This document shows, piece after piece, positions 21,767 through 33,541 of a stretch of 64,000 bases of DNA. Location: assembly GCF_050003625.1 (NCBI RefSeq), contig NC_134400.1, forward strand, positions 54,378,066-54,442,065. The letters are read 5' to 3'. The notes beneath the pieces were generated by a model. It was not told where the DNA came from. It worked only from the letters and a program-made list of their open reading frames with translations, and searched no databases. Source of the DNA: Haematobia irritans (taxonomy: Eukaryota; Arthropoda; Insecta; Diptera; Muscidae). The translations under genes were made by a program, and so were the position numbers. Within the stretch, counting starts at the first letter, position 1, and every line of letters begins with the position of its first letter.

Positions 21767-22440
21767 TTACTCTTTACGTACATACAGATAAATAAAACTA
21801 TTGGGATTGCTAGAAAGTACATGAATCTTGGGATTTTGTTTAATGATTCTTTAACATGTTCTTATCGTATAACTATGATTTGTGGTAGGACATTTGCCAC
21901 CTTGACAACTCTTTGGAAAGCACAGAAATATTTAGCATTGAAAATTAAACTCACAGCGAAATCTCTCTTAATCCGCTCCTAAGGTATGGGTTTGAACTCT
22001 TTCCTAGTTATGATGCCAAGAGCAAACGAAAATTGAATATTTCATTAAACGCAATCACAGGATATCTTTTTGGCATCAACTGGAATGCCCACATAACGCC
22101 GTTTTCCACCAAAATTTTGGAGGTTCATAAATATTGAAAACTACCTGAAAATTATTGTCTTAGTATATCTACATAAGAATCGTATCATCTGTTTAAAATA
22201 ATATGCTTTAGTGCATCAAATAGAACTAGTAATTTAATCCAATTACGCTATAGACATGTTATATCAGAGTGGCAATTCTCATCAATGCGATTCGTCTCTG
22301 GAACATGGAGTAAACGAACGACTTACAGTAATTTCGTTATTGAGTACGCGAATAGAACTATTCATTCGTTTGGGTTTCCAGTCGCAACTGTTATTACAAT
22401 GTCACAAAAGTGACAAGTCCGAAGAGTAATTTTTTTTAGA
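21737..22440 (+). pseudogene. C-terminal reverse transcriptase relic of a second, Jockey-like LINE
   Basis: The plus strand reads through NLGILFNDSLTCSYRITM and GRTFATLTTLWKAQKYLALK, typical of the post-palm region of non-LTR RTs. With shifts and stops it continues into KRKLNISLNAITGYLFGINW, then RYRHVISEWQFSSMRFVSGTW. Stops occur at 21980 and 22137. It points opposite to the RNase H relic and looks like a different LINE family. It is broken and not functional. Confidence 0.65.
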
Positions 22441-22863
22441 GATGTTACTTGCTATGACGGTATATTAATAATTGTACATGAAAATCGTCAATTTTCTGAT
22501 TTGTACAACATCCGTCCGTTAGCAAAAGTTTTGTACACAGATAAAATTTTATAGTTGCTGATGTTGCATTTGACTTCACAGAGAAAAATATTGCCAAAAT
22601 ATTTCCAAATTCCAAAAGTTGACTAAAGTTGAAAAAGCAATCAATTAAAAAATTCTTTGACACAATCAAATGTTTTATTAAATTAAAGTTCAGTTAAGAA
22701 AATGAGTGGAAGTTGTTATGTTTTTAATTACATTAGCCAGCAAAAAATTTTCATAAATTTGGAAGCAGTACAAAAGATCACTGTATACTGTAAGCAGTAA
22801 TTTTCGGCGCTGTTTATTCAGTATTAATTTTATCGTCATTAAGCATAAAAACTTGGAAAGAAA
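22441..22863. other. Unassigned, AT-rich
   Basis: No gene or known repeat is visible. Short minus-strand frames at 22445-22669 and 22690-22896 have no recognisable content. Confidence 0.5.
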
Positions 22864-23320
22864 CAAGTATATACGGCCGTGGACCACTTTTGGCATGGCT
22901 GTTAAATATCATATACTACCACCACTTACCAAATTTCATCCAGATCGGATGAATTTTGCTTCTCCAAAAGGCACCGGAGGTCAAATCTGGGGATCGGTTT
23001 ATATGGGGGCTATATATAATTATGGGCTGATATGAACCAATTCCTGCATAGTTGTTGGATACCATATACTAACATCACGTACCAAATTTCAACCGAATCG
23101 GATGAATGTTGTTCTTCCAAGGGGCTCCGAAGGTCAAATCTGTGGATCGGTTTATATGGGGGTTATAAAGGGTGATACGGTCAAAATTTGATCAATATAA
23201 ACATGCCGTATTTCTTTCAATTTTGCATTTAAAAAACCTGAACACCCCTCATTTTGAAGGTGTGTGTGTGTAGAATGTTGCTCCTATTTTGATTTTGGAA
23301 TTCACTCTTCAGTTGTCAAA

Positions 23321-23815
23321 ATGCCGTCCAAGCAAGAAGAGCAGCGTATCAAAATTTTGCTCGCGCATCGCGAAAATCCGAGCTACTCGCACGCAAAGCT
23401 GGCAAAATCGCTAAAAGTTGCCAAATCAACCGTTACAAATGTAATTAAAGTGTTTGGGGAACGTTTGTCGACAGCCAGGAAGTCTGGATCGGGGGGAAAT
23501 CGAAAACCGGAAGCCGCTGAGACGACAAAGAGAGTTGCCGGTAGTTTCAAGCGAAACCCTAACCTCTCTCTCCGAGATGCCGCAAATAAGCTGGGTGTAT
23601 CGTCTACAACCGTGCATCGAGCCAAAAAACGAGCCGGACTATCGACTTACAAGAAGGTAGTGACTCCAAATCGCGATGATAAACAAAATACGACGGCCAA
23701 AGCGCGATCCCGGAGGCTGTACACGACGATGCTGACGAAGTTTGACTGCGTGGTAATGGACGACGAAACCTACGTCAAAGCCGACTACAAGCAGCTTCCG
23801 GGACAGGAGTTTTAA
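23321..23815 (+). pseudogene. DD37E transposase, N-terminal part
   Basis: I take the start at 23321, where MPSKQEEQRIKILLAHREN begins; the longer frame from 23264 adds residues unlike the family. It includes a first helix-turn-helix (SHAKLAKSLKVAKSTVTNVI), a second (SLRDAANKLGVSSTTVHRAK), and the first catalytic Asp in VVMDDETYVKADY. It stops at TAA 23813-23815 because of a small deletion right after GQEF, where the family continues with Tyr. Confidence 0.85.
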
Positions 23816-24338
23816 CGGAAAAAGGAAGGGGAAAGGTAGCACATATTTTCAAGCACATAAAACTGTCAAAGTTCGCAAAGAAATATCTGGTTTGGCAAGC
23901 CATCTGTACCTGTGGCTTGAAAAGCAGCATTTTCATAGCTTCCGGGACTGTCAACCAAGAAATTTACGTGAAAGAGTGTTTGAATAAACGTCTGCTGCCT
24001 TTCCTGAAGAAACACGGTTGTTCCGTACTGTTTTGGCCGGATTTGGCATCTTGCCATTACGGTAAAAAGGCCATGGAGTGGTACGCCGCCAACAACGTGC
24101 AGGTGGTTCCCAAGGACAAGAACCCTCCCAACACGCCAGAGCTCCGCCCAATTGAGAAATACTGGGCTATTGTCAAGCGGAACCTAAAGAAGACCAAAAA
24201 ACTGCTAAGGACGAGCAGCAGTTCAAGGCAAACTGGCTTTCTGCGGCGAAGAAGGTGGTCAAGGTGGCTGTACAAAATCTGATTGCAGGCGTCAAGCGTG
24301 AGGCCCGGCAATTCGGATTTGGAAAAGCGAAAGCCTAA
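23816..24338 (+). pseudogene. DD37E transposase, C-terminal part
   Basis: After the shift the protein continues through KSSIFIASGTVNQEIYVKEC, the second catalytic Asp in LFWPDLASCHY and the Glu in NTPELRPIEKYW. There are 37 residues between them, giving DD37E. Near 24203 one A is missing from an A run, so the last third (VKVAVQNLIAGVKREARQ) lies in the next frame and ends at TAA 24336-24338. Two shifts make the gene non-functional, but all catalytic residues remain. Confidence 0.85.
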
Positions 24339-24870
24339 CTGAATATTTTTCCTGAATTTTATACTAATTGAACTTGAAAAAGAAATTTAATTTGATTTTT
24401 TAAATAAACGATTTCACCGATTTACACGCGTTTTCCCTTGACCAAATTTTGACCGTATCACCCTTTATATAATTATGCACCGATTTCGACTAATTTTTGC
24501 ATGGATGTTTGAGGCCATATATTAACACCATGTACCAAATTTCAGCCGGATCGGATGAAATTTGCTTCTCTTAGAGGCTCCGCAAGCCAAATCCGATCCC
24601 CCGATTTTTATTTGGGGGTTAAATATAATTATTGACCGATGTGGACCAATTTTTTCATAGTTACTTGTGCCAAGTTTCAAGTCGATAGCTTTTTTCGTTC
24701 GGAAGTTAGCGTGATTTCAACATACGGACGGACGGACATGCTCAGATCGACTCAGAATTTCACCACGACCCAGAATATATATACTTTATGGGGTCTTAGA
24801 GCAATATTTCGATGTGTTACAAACGGAATGACAAAGTTAATATACCCCTATCCTATGGTGGTGGGTATAA

Positions 24871-25544
24871 AAAAAATCTAGAAGGAAAATTAAACAAGTG
24901 CTGATTTTGACAAATTAAGTAAGCGAGAGACTATTTAGTGCGAAGCCAACATTTTGTCAGAGTTCGCATCATTTCAGACACGAAGTCGTTTAGTGCATCC
25001 AATTTCATTTACTTAGTTGCACTAAAGTAAGCGAGTATTAATTTCATATTTTTGCCGAGGATTGGATGACGAGTAAAAAATGAGCGTTGTGATTTTAGTT
25101 ACAGTGTGAAAGTCGAGTGGATTGATCGTTACCGCGCGTGTTTGTTGCTTTAATACATTGAGAGCATTTATTTATTTGTTAAATAATATATAAACTGTGT
25201 GTGCATTGCGTCATTTGTAAATGGGGAAAACAAAAACAAAGCGAATGGTGTTATATAATTTTACTCCATAGTTTGCAACAAATAAACATATTTTGTGAAG
25301 AGAACAATTTCCAAAATTGATCAAATATTTTATGGATATACAACTTTTATTAGACTATAACGTTTATGGGCAGCAGGGGAGAAAGATTTCTGGACTTTTC
25401 AAAGTTTATGAAGACAATATACCGTATGTATTCGAATAAGTCATTCTCTCACTTGATTCGGACAAAAGTATTATTTTTATTTTCAGAAGCTCTATGTACC
25501 GTGTATGGGAATAAAATGAACTTAAATAATTACTTCAGCAAGTG
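24871..25544. other. Unassigned
   Basis: No gene found. GTTTAGTGC and related phrases recur at 24936, 24989 and 25018. It is followed directly by a MITE. Confidence 0.5.
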
Positions 25545-25794
25545 CACGCAGAGAAGGAATATGATCACCTCAAACATGTTTCAAGAGCAAAATGTTATTT
25601 TTGTATGGTGACCATGTAACATGTTTGTCACTAAAATGTGATTTTCTCGTCAAATATAACCTGCTTGCCGAAATAAAAAACATGATTTCCGAGAAAATAA
25701 CATGGTTGCGAAAACCATGTTACATGGTCATCACCCAAAAATAACATTTTGCTCTTAAAACATGTTTGAGGTGATCATATACCTTCTCTGGGTG
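25545..25794. mobile_element. 250-bp palindromic MITE, copy 1
   Basis: It starts CACGCAGAGAAGGAATATGA and ends GATCATATACCTTCTCTGGGTG, and the two halves pair along most of their length (CACCTCAAACATGTTT / AAACATGTTTGAGGTG). It is nearly identical to 54968-55217. The flanking dinucleotide is TG here rather than TA. Confidence 0.85.
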
Positions 25795-28378
25795 TGCGAT
25801 TGGTACAAAAATTTGCATTATAAAAACCAGTCCTTAAAGAAAAAGGGTGCAACCAGCTACATTGTAGATAGTGATTAGTCGTAAACATACTTGTCTATTT
25901 TTTCCATTCCATTCTACAATCTGAATAACATATTAAGTTTATTTTTATTTTCCATAAATACTTGAATTAGTTCCTTGTAAAGATTGAATATTGTTTAAGT
26001 TTTTTATTTACAAAACCTGTGGATTAATGTTAACTCTTAAATGAGTTATAACATAAAATATATAAAAAATATTTAAATTAAAAAGTATTTCATTACTTCG
26101 ATTTAGGAAGGAATTTTTTTTTATATAACTAATTTAACTGAAAATGTTGTTCAAAAAGTCATTAAATGTCATTGTTTTAACAACGTATGTTTTTCCATCT
26201 GGAAAGAAAATGTAGGTTAATTGTAGAAATGTTTAAAGTGTATTAAAAACCCGATATCACAAAAATAAATATATATTTGTCGACTACTTCAAGAAAATAT
26301 TTTAGACTTTATTAATTTGTTTCACTTGTTAAACAAAATTTCCAGTTGTAAGGAAAAAATTGGAGTTCCAAATTGCAAAAATGTCTTTATCGCAATATGA
26401 ACTTAGGTACATTTGTAGTATAAATTTTAAGAAATTCTGTAATTAATTTAGTTAATCTCTATGCTTCATTTGAGTAAAAGTTTTTTATTTTTCAATTAAC
26501 GAACGTGCACAACAATTTATTAAAGTAAAGGAAACTTCTTTATATTGGAAAAATATTATTATTATTATTTATAATGTGTTCCCTGTTCTTTGAGTGTGGA
26601 AATCTTAAAATATGTCATATAATTTTGTTAAATTTTCGTTTCATTTTTCCCGTAAAATATCTTACTTTTTTCGATGTGTCCGATCAGCTGTCCTATAGAG
26701 ACTAAATAATAGCAAGTCGTAAAACCAGTTATAATTTTATAATCAGAAAATTACCCTAGCTCTATATAAATAAGAAATATTGCAAAACTCACCTCACAAT
26801 TAAATTACGAAGAGACTTTTGAAGATTAATAAAAAGAAACAACACTGAAATGACTAGACAAGTGCTTTATTTATTTAAACAGAATATAATAAATTTAAAA
26901 ACACATCATACTTAAAGATTATTGAATAAATACTTAAATAAATAAATAAAAATAATTAATAACAGCAAATATTCAAAAGATGGTTTTAAAGCCATTATTC
27001 CATCAGTGGAGTTATATGTTTAAGTGTTAGTGTGCTTGACATTTTTAACATGCATTATTGTTGTTGTTGTGGCCATTTCTTTGTTTTTTTTTTTCAATTA
27101 CATTTAGCAATTTTACTATGGTACTTTGTTTTTAATTTATTTTAGTAATTAGAATTATAATAATAATTTTCATATTTTTGTTGTTGTTCTTCATTATTTT
27201 CATAATGTAATTGTTCTATTATTTGTTTTTTTTTTTATCATTTTTAAAAAAGGCAGTCAAAAATATTAATTAAATTTAAACGCTTTTTGGATGTTTTTTT
27301 TTTTATTAATTATTAATGTTTTTTCTTGTTGTTATTTGTAATTTCTTTTTTGTTTAGTTTAATCCTATTTAATCGCTGTGGTCATGGTTTGAAAAATGAA
27401 ACAAAATCCATGAATCAAAGTTTTATTATATATGTATGTACGTATGTATATGCATGTCATTATGTATGTACGAGTGTATGCTTTGATGGATATCTGTCAT
27501 CTGTATTTATTTATAATAACTTTATTTGAATTTCTTATTCCATTTCCATTTCCATTTCATTTTATTTTATTCAATTTATTTATATATGTATAATTTGTTA
27601 GTTTATTTTTTACGTTTATCATAATAATTTTCTATCACGATGTTTGTGTTTCCCTTTGTTTCAGTTTTTTTTGAGGGGGGGAGGGGTCTTTTTTAATTAT
27701 GCTTAGAATTGTAATATTTATAATATATTTTTAAGAACATTTTATTTTTCTTTCTTCAATTGGTTTTTTCTTTCTTGTGAAAGTTTTATTTAGATTAAGT
27801 GCATTGAATTATATTTTGTTTAGGGGGTTTAAATTTTTATTCTTTTGCTCTAACAAAAATTAAGATGTATAAATAAATATCTATTTTGAGCTTAAATGAA
27901 AATTAATATTTAATTTTTTTTTGTGAGGTTATATATGAATGTATGCATTTACGTAGGTATATGTATAAGTGAATATGTGCATAGGGGGATTTGTATTTTG
28001 AAAGACATCCAAGGAAAATTTATACTTATAAAAAAAGCTGACTTAATAAAGCTGTAGTACCTCGGTGTATTCTTGTTTGCCATAAAACTAAAATTGTTTG
28101 CAAATGAATCTTTACATTTTCTTATTTATTTTGTTCATATCTCTCCAAAAAAAATTAAAGGGATATGATATAATTTTACATGGGCTTGTGGTAGAGCGGA
28201 TGTCATATTTTTAAGCATCCTCTGCATTGACTTCCCATTAGCAAATCTCATGTAATGCTGCTTAGTTAAAGACACTTTTTCTTTGTTTAATTCGCAGTAA
28301 CAAATTAATTTGGTGCTAAAATAAAGTAATAATTTTTGTATATATATTTCATCAAAAGAACGTCGTCAAAATTAACAT
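25795..28378. other. Unassigned, very AT-rich
   Basis: 2.6 kb of A/T-rich sequence with poly-T tracts, GTT runs near 27060 and 27180, and TATG runs near 27430. It has no protein-like frame; the 67-codon frame at 27326 is low complexity. It could be intron or a long 3' untranslated region of a minus-strand gene, but nothing proves this. Confidence 0.45.
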
Positions 28379-28381
28379 TTA

Positions 28382-28879
28382 CAGCCTGTTTCTGTATGTC
28401 GAACCATAGACCAAGGAAGGTATAGACAACGAAAGTTAATTCACAGCGCTGTAGTTTGTCTGCACACCGTAGATGGCTCTTTCTCGTCTGCAATTGAGTG
28501 ATTTTTTAATTTGGCTTTAATTTGTTTTCTTTCCTTTGTTCTCTCGTTGAAACACCAAATATTGTGAAAGTTTATAAAATACTATTCATCCACACCTTTT
28601 TTGTAATGCAAATTGACTAATTTATACGGTTATTCTCGTTTTCCAAAAATAAATTGAGTCACTTGACTGCGCAATTAAGTGGAATGACTGCGCACTACAA
28701 ATAAACAAAACCATGGTGAATTATCAAGGTATGTCTCTATATTTTCTTGGTCTATGGTCGAACGAGCTCTATCGATCGACTGAAATGCACAGAAACAGCT
28801 GATTTTTGGTTATAAATTCAGCTGTTTGTCTCTATTTCAGTCGATCGATAGAGCTCGTTCGACATACAGAAACAGGCTG
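28382..28879. mobile_element. Palindromic MITE with TTA target (PIF/Harbinger-like), split by a nested MITE
   Basis: Outer ends CAGCCTGTTTCTGTATGTCG pair perfectly with CGACATACAGAAACAGGCTG. Both sides carry TTA (28379-28381, 28880-28882), the PIF/Harbinger type of duplication. With the nested element removed, the MITE is about 140 bp and folds into a hairpin with roughly 50-bp arms (through GAGCTCTATCGATCGACTGA). Confidence 0.75.
28405..28756. mobile_element. 352-bp nested MITE
   Basis: It has ends CATAGACCAAG / CTTGGTCTATG and is flanked by GTCGAAC on both sides (28398-28404, 28757-28763), a 7-base duplication. Diverged relatives of its ends occur at about 59160-59280 (TTAATTCATAGCGCTGT) and 62800-62960 (TGCAAATTGACTGATTT...TTGTGAATTGAC). 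Confidence 0.7.
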
Positions 28880-28882
28880 TTA

Positions 28883-30120
28883 GTACATCTGTAGAAAAAA
28901 ATTTTTGGATGTACTTGAAAAATGAGTACTTAAGTACACACTAGGGTCGTTTTTATATTCACCACCATAGAATGAGGTGAAATTCTAAAATGATGTCCTA
29001 GCAATGTCCGTCTGTCTTTTTGTAGTCTCGCCAGAGCCTTTAATAATGGAGCTGTATGCCTGATATTTGGCATCTGCCTGCAGCTCTGAAGTCTCCAAAA
29101 AAGGTGATGCAGGCATGGAAATTGGCACACATTATTTTTTTCTGTAATTGGAAATCCACTGTTATTGTGGACAGATATAAAATGGGAGCTCAAATCAAAA
29201 TGTACACAGTGTACCTCGTCTATGATGTTATTGTGAATGGTGTTTGTTAGCGTGACATGGCATCAAACTTTTTATGTCCCGAATTGGTTGATAAAAAATG
29301 TGGACCATACTAGTCAAAAAAGACACTTTTGGCGAAAAACTGGTTGCATTTACTCACGTGGTGACGATTCCAAGAGCATGTGATTTGACACCATTGAACT
29401 TTTTCGTTTTTTTTTAATGACGAGCTAAAGGGTGTTATAATTCGGCACATCATCGAAAGACTGAGTGACATCAATATTGTGAGCCAGTGGAAAGAAACGC
29501 CATTGCAGTTATTGTGAATGATGTTCGCTATCGTGGCCCGAATTGGTTGATAAAAACCATAAGTGGATTCAAGAGAACGTGCCATTTGGTCTTGATGGCT
29601 CAATGAAATGACGTACCAAGGAGAATATGAAATAATGCCAAAAATGGGGTATTTTCCACAATGAATAAATCCCCACATCACGATATGAAGTAAAGTCCCA
29701 AGATATGAAATAATGCCCCAACTGTATATGAATTAACACCCCAACATTTTGAAAAGAAAACAAAACTTTCAGACTTTAAAAATAACGTTTTATCTACACC
29801 AAAAAACTAATTCAGTCGAATTCAAATAACCCACATTAGGAATAACTAGATACAATATGGATGCTTGATTGAACTACCAAATTGTACACAGTTTCGTATA
29901 GTCTCTTTCCGAATACTATCGATACTCATCTATAAAAAGTCATTATAAAATATATGTTATAATAAAAGTGTACCGAAAATATCTGGAACATAAACAAGTT
30001 TGCTGTTCTTCTTGCCCCCAAAATTATTTCGTAATTCATGGTTTATGAATCATCAGCGTTCATTCATTCATTGATATCGTAAAAATCTTGTAATTTTAAT
30101 CTTGTAAAAATACTTTTTTT
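28883..30120. other. Mostly unassigned, with a decayed transposon
   Basis: 28935-29030 resembles the GTCY end of an A/B/C-type element in reverse (CACCACCATAGAATGAGG, TGTCCGTCTGTC). The phrase CCGAATTGGTTGATAAAAA occurs twice (29278 and 29539). A mariner relic lies at 29355-29600. The rest is featureless. Confidence 0.4.
29355..29600 (+). pseudogene. Decayed DD41D mariner transposase relic
   Basis: One frame reads VTIPRACDLTPLNFF, which matches the WPPRSCDLTPLDYF segment around the third catalytic Asp of the transposase at 19416, here with Asp changed to Asn. The following sequence encodes shifted fragments like the family C-terminus. No ends or duplications could be found. Confidence 0.5.
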
Positions 30121-30214
30121 TTATTCCTTTATTCATTCCACTTGGGAACATAGGGCATTTACAAGAAAATTCCATTGTATTCTACTGATGGTTTTAATTT
30201 CTTCCCATGTCTTT

Positions 30215-30439
30215 TTAATTTTTTCTTATTTCCAGTACAACAGTTCTGCACCACGTATTTCTGGGACGGCCAGATCGTCTGGAGCCTTGAGGACTCCAAT
30301 CAAGGGCGGATTTGGCTATGCTCTCAGGACCTTTTCTAAGTGTGTGGCCTATCCATTTCCATTTTCCCTTTGTAATTTGGCGTTCAATAGGTTCTTCGTT
30401 CGTTTTCCACAATTCCATATTTGTATTTTGTTCGACCAA
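30215..30439 (-). pseudogene. LINE ORF2 C-terminal relic
   Basis: The minus-strand frame contains KGKWKWIGHTLRKGPESIAK then WSPQGSRRSGRPRNTW. The W-x-GH-x-LR ... GRP pattern is the conserved segment after the RT domain of several non-LTR retrotransposons. Neither RT nor endonuclease is attached. Confidence 0.6.
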
Positions 30440-30966
30440 AATATACGGCTAATAATACGCAGTCATTTTTGATAACAACCAAGTTTCACTTCTGTATAGC
30501 AATGTATAGCAATATAGATTTGACGCACGCGTTGGGTATATTTAGTTTCGTTCGGAGAGATAAATGCGATGATTTCCATGATTTATTTATACGGCAAAAA
30601 TGTAAAAATAATGTTCCAAATATATTTTTTGGGATTTTATTTAATTTTTGTATTTGGAGTTATTAAATTATGAAATAAAATTCCAATCCTAAAACTGAAA
30701 CAAGGGCCCAAGAAAACGATATTTATTTTTGCTATTTGTCTAAACATTTGGAGATCTATTTCATTTTGTCTTTGGAGTTTTATTTAATTGGGGCGTTATT
30801 TCGTGGAGCCCTGCTTGAATACTGAGCCGATACGAATTTGTCTATTCGGCTCCTGCCAATTATCCATTACAATCTCAAATTCAAGCAAGACGAACCGCTA
30901 TGGGGTTAATTGAACAATCAATCTGGCAATTAAATTTTAATTTTGTGTATCTCTGCTGCTGATTTT

Positions 30967-32443
30967 TATACCCACCACTATATAATGGTGACGGGGGTAT
31001 AATAAGTTTGTCATTCCGTTTGTAACACATCGAAATATCGATATGAGTATCGGTTCATGTTTTGTTATAGCCTCCATATAGACCGATCTCTCGATTTTAT
31101 TTTTTGGGCTTCTAGAATCCGTAGTTTTTATCCAATTTGCCTGAAATTGAAAATCCAGAGGTATTTTAGGACCACAAAGAGGTGTGCCACAAATGGTGAG
31201 TATTGGTTCATGTTTTGGTATAGCCCCCATATAGACCTATCTCCCGATTTTACTTCTTGGCTTCTACAATCCGTAGTTTTCATCCAATTTGTCTGAGATT
31301 TGAAATCTGGAGGTATTTTAGGACCATTAAGAGGTGTGCCAAAAACGGTGAGTATCGGTCCATGTTTTGGTATAGCTCCCATATAGACCGATCTCCTGAT
31401 TTTACTTCTTGGGCTTATAGAATCCGTAGTTTTTATCCAATTTGCCTGAAATTGGAAATCTAAAAGTATTGTAGAACCACAAATAAGTGTGCCGAAAATG
31501 GCGTGTAGTGGACCTTGTTTTGATATATCCCCCATATAGACCGATCGTAATCGTAGTTTCTATCCAATTTGCACGAAATTTGAAATCTAGAATTATTTAC
31601 GACCATAAAGAGGTGCATATCGCTCAATGTTTTAGTATAGCCCCCATATAGACCGATCCCCGATTTTACTTTTTGGGCTTGTAGAAACCATAGTTGTTGT
31701 CCAATTTGCCTGAAATTTAAAATCTGGAGGTTTTTAGGACTATAAATAGGTGTGCAAGAAATGATTTTAATGTTTGGGATTCTAGAAACCGTAGTTTTTA
31801 TTTTGCCTGAAATTTGAAATCTATAAGTATTTTAGAACCATACAGAGGTGTGCCGAAACGGTGAGTATCGGTGCATGCTTTAGTATAGCCCCATAATACC
31901 GATCTCCCGATTTAACTCCTTGGGTTTCTAGAAACCATAGTTTTTATACGATTTGCCTTAAATTGTATTTTAGACTCAAACAAATGTGTATCCGATTTAG
32001 TTTTTATCGGTGCATTTGGTAGGCCTTTATATAGACCGATTTCACTTCTTGAGGGTATAGAAGGCGCACTGATTATGAAAATTGCTTCAAACTGTATGCA
32101 AAATTTCCAGATTTTACTTCTCGTAATCATTTAAATAATGGGGGTGAAAATCCACAGATTTTAGATTACAAATCAAGGCTGGTTTTCATCATTTTCTTGA
32201 CGTTAATGATTCCTCTAAAACTCAAACAAAAATTATTCTTATAAATCCAGAATTTGATATAGTCTTCATAGGCAAAATCTTAAAATTTATCTTCGGAAAG
32301 TGTACTTGTTGAACTGCTCTGCTTGGGAGAATATCTGTCATCAAACCCCCTTTAAATTTCAAAGGAAACTATAAAATTTGATTCATGGTGGTGGGTATTT
32401 AAGATTCGGCCTGGTCGAACTTACTGCTGCATACACTTGTATA
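30967..32443 (-). repeat. Family C tandem-unit element
   Basis: On the minus strand it starts ACAAGTGTATGCAGCAGTAA at about 32443 and ends in TATACCC...GGGTATA near 30968-31002. The units, about 145-150 bp, contain TATGGGGGCTATACCAAAAC, CCGATACTCACC and GACCGATCT-type phrases. The layout equals A and B with different unit and head sequences. The long overlapping frames (to 135 codons) are by-products. Confidence 0.75.
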
Positions 32444-33394
32444 GAATTAGTTTGGATAAACAATTTAGTTTTGCTACAATTACCACAATTATAATCAAGT
32501 ATTCGAATTTTAATAAACATATTTTCATTAATTGGCGGCTACATTTTAGACGAGATAAGGCGACATATCGGTGGTAGCGGCGACTGCCTTCAACTCGTTG
32601 GCGTCGGCTAAAATAAACGACTCGTCTCGGCAACATCATTCTCAGGTACCTTAACCTTAATCTTAAAAAAATGGTTTGGGGTAGTTCATTATATATTTTA
32701 ATGTAGCTTACAGTGAACTGTAGCTATCCAATATATTTTTATTTAATTTAAATAAATTTAAGTGACAATAGATTTTAAACGCGATTCTTTGGTCAATAAA
32801 ATTTTGAAGTTTGCATTAATTACATTTTATGAAAAGGCTAATTACTTTTTTGTTTTTGTTTTTGTATAAATTTATAAGTTAATTTACTTGAAAGCCAGCT
32901 TTTATATAAATTTTCCTGGTTGTCCCTTTCATGTTGCTAGTTGTGTGAGTGAGTGTGTGTGTGTTATGTTCAACAAAATAATTGTACAAGAAATCTCGTT
33001 ATGCAATCGAAAATGGAATTCATTTGCATGCTTCGAAAAACTTTTGCCCATTGTTGTCGTTTTGAAATCCCACTTCGTTGTATTCAGATTTCCAATCTCA
33101 GTTATTTGTTGTCGCTACTGCTGTTGGCCCTTTTGTTATTAGTTTTGTTGCTCTGTTATGGTCTGGAGATAGGAGTCCTGCCGGTGATTTCCGATTGAGT
33201 ATTTGCAATAGAAGGACCATACCACAAGGTTGGATAGTCACTGTATCTGTTTTGTATTTTTTGGGAGTGCGGTCAATTCGTGTTGTAATTGATTTTTGTC
33301 TTTTTTGCTTGTTGTTGTTGTTTGTTTATATAGAGGATTTATGCTTTTGTTTCTGTTTGTTTCATTATTAGTATTGTTGTTGTTGTTGTTAATT
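32444..33394. other. Presumed 3' untranslated region or flank of the channel gene
   Basis: It lies directly downstream of the minus-strand stop codon at 33395. It is AT-rich with GTT tracts and has no coding frame I can support. TTTATT (AATAAA on the minus strand) occurs several times, so the poly(A) site cannot be chosen. Confidence 0.35.
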
Positions 33395-33541
33395 TTATGA
33401 AAATCCTTTATAGTGTACAAAGAAGAAGATTAAGAAGATGGCATAGGCTGTCGGAAATGTAATCCTAGCAATTACATCAATAGTTTTTGCGATACGTATA
33501 GGATGTGGCGGCTCTTTCTTGCGCACCTGAACGAAGCAAGT
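33395..33541 (-). CDS. Terminal exon of a Cys-loop ligand-gated channel subunit (TM4)
   Basis: The exon follows a strong acceptor (TTTTCTTCTTTTTCGCAG) and codes for 48 residues plus a stop. It has a basic stretch, VRKKEPPHPIRIAK, and then TIDVIARITFP followed by a hydrophobic helix ending FFFVHYKGFS. The order ID-x-I-x-R-x-x-FP, a helix, then Y-K is the pattern entering the fourth transmembrane segment of GABA-A/glycine/GluCl-type anion channels. That segment anchors the subunit and leaves a very short extracellular tail. It joins in phase 0 to the exon at 44233-44346. I cannot name the subunit; from memory it does not match insect Rdl or GluCl-alpha, so a less studied subunit (for example a pH- or GRD-like type) is possible. 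An unrelated membrane protein is not excluded. Confidence 0.6.
   Translation of the reverse strand, partial: TCFVQVRKKEPPHPIRIAKTIDVIARITFPTAYAIFLIFFFVHYKGFS

Larger units (their letters stand above)
23168..24465 (+). mobile_element. DD37E mariner/Tc1-type element, near full length
   Basis: The 1298-bp element has inverted ends AAGGGTGATACGGTCAAAAT, repeated in reverse at 24446-24465, with a TA duplication (23166-23167, 24466-24467). It contains one transposase gene broken by two small shifts. The first nine bases of the ends are the same as those of the DD41D element at 19309. Confidence 0.9.
22864..24870 (+). repeat. Family B element, copy 3, split by a DD37E element
   Basis: It keeps only ACAAGTATATACGGCCGT of the head and then enters unit sequence, so its 5' part is internally deleted. 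It ends in the usual GGACGGACGGACATGC and TATACCCC/GGGTATA hairpin at about 24842-24870. The insertion at 23168 lies in the GGGGGTTATA^TAATTATG stretch of a unit. Confidence 0.8.
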
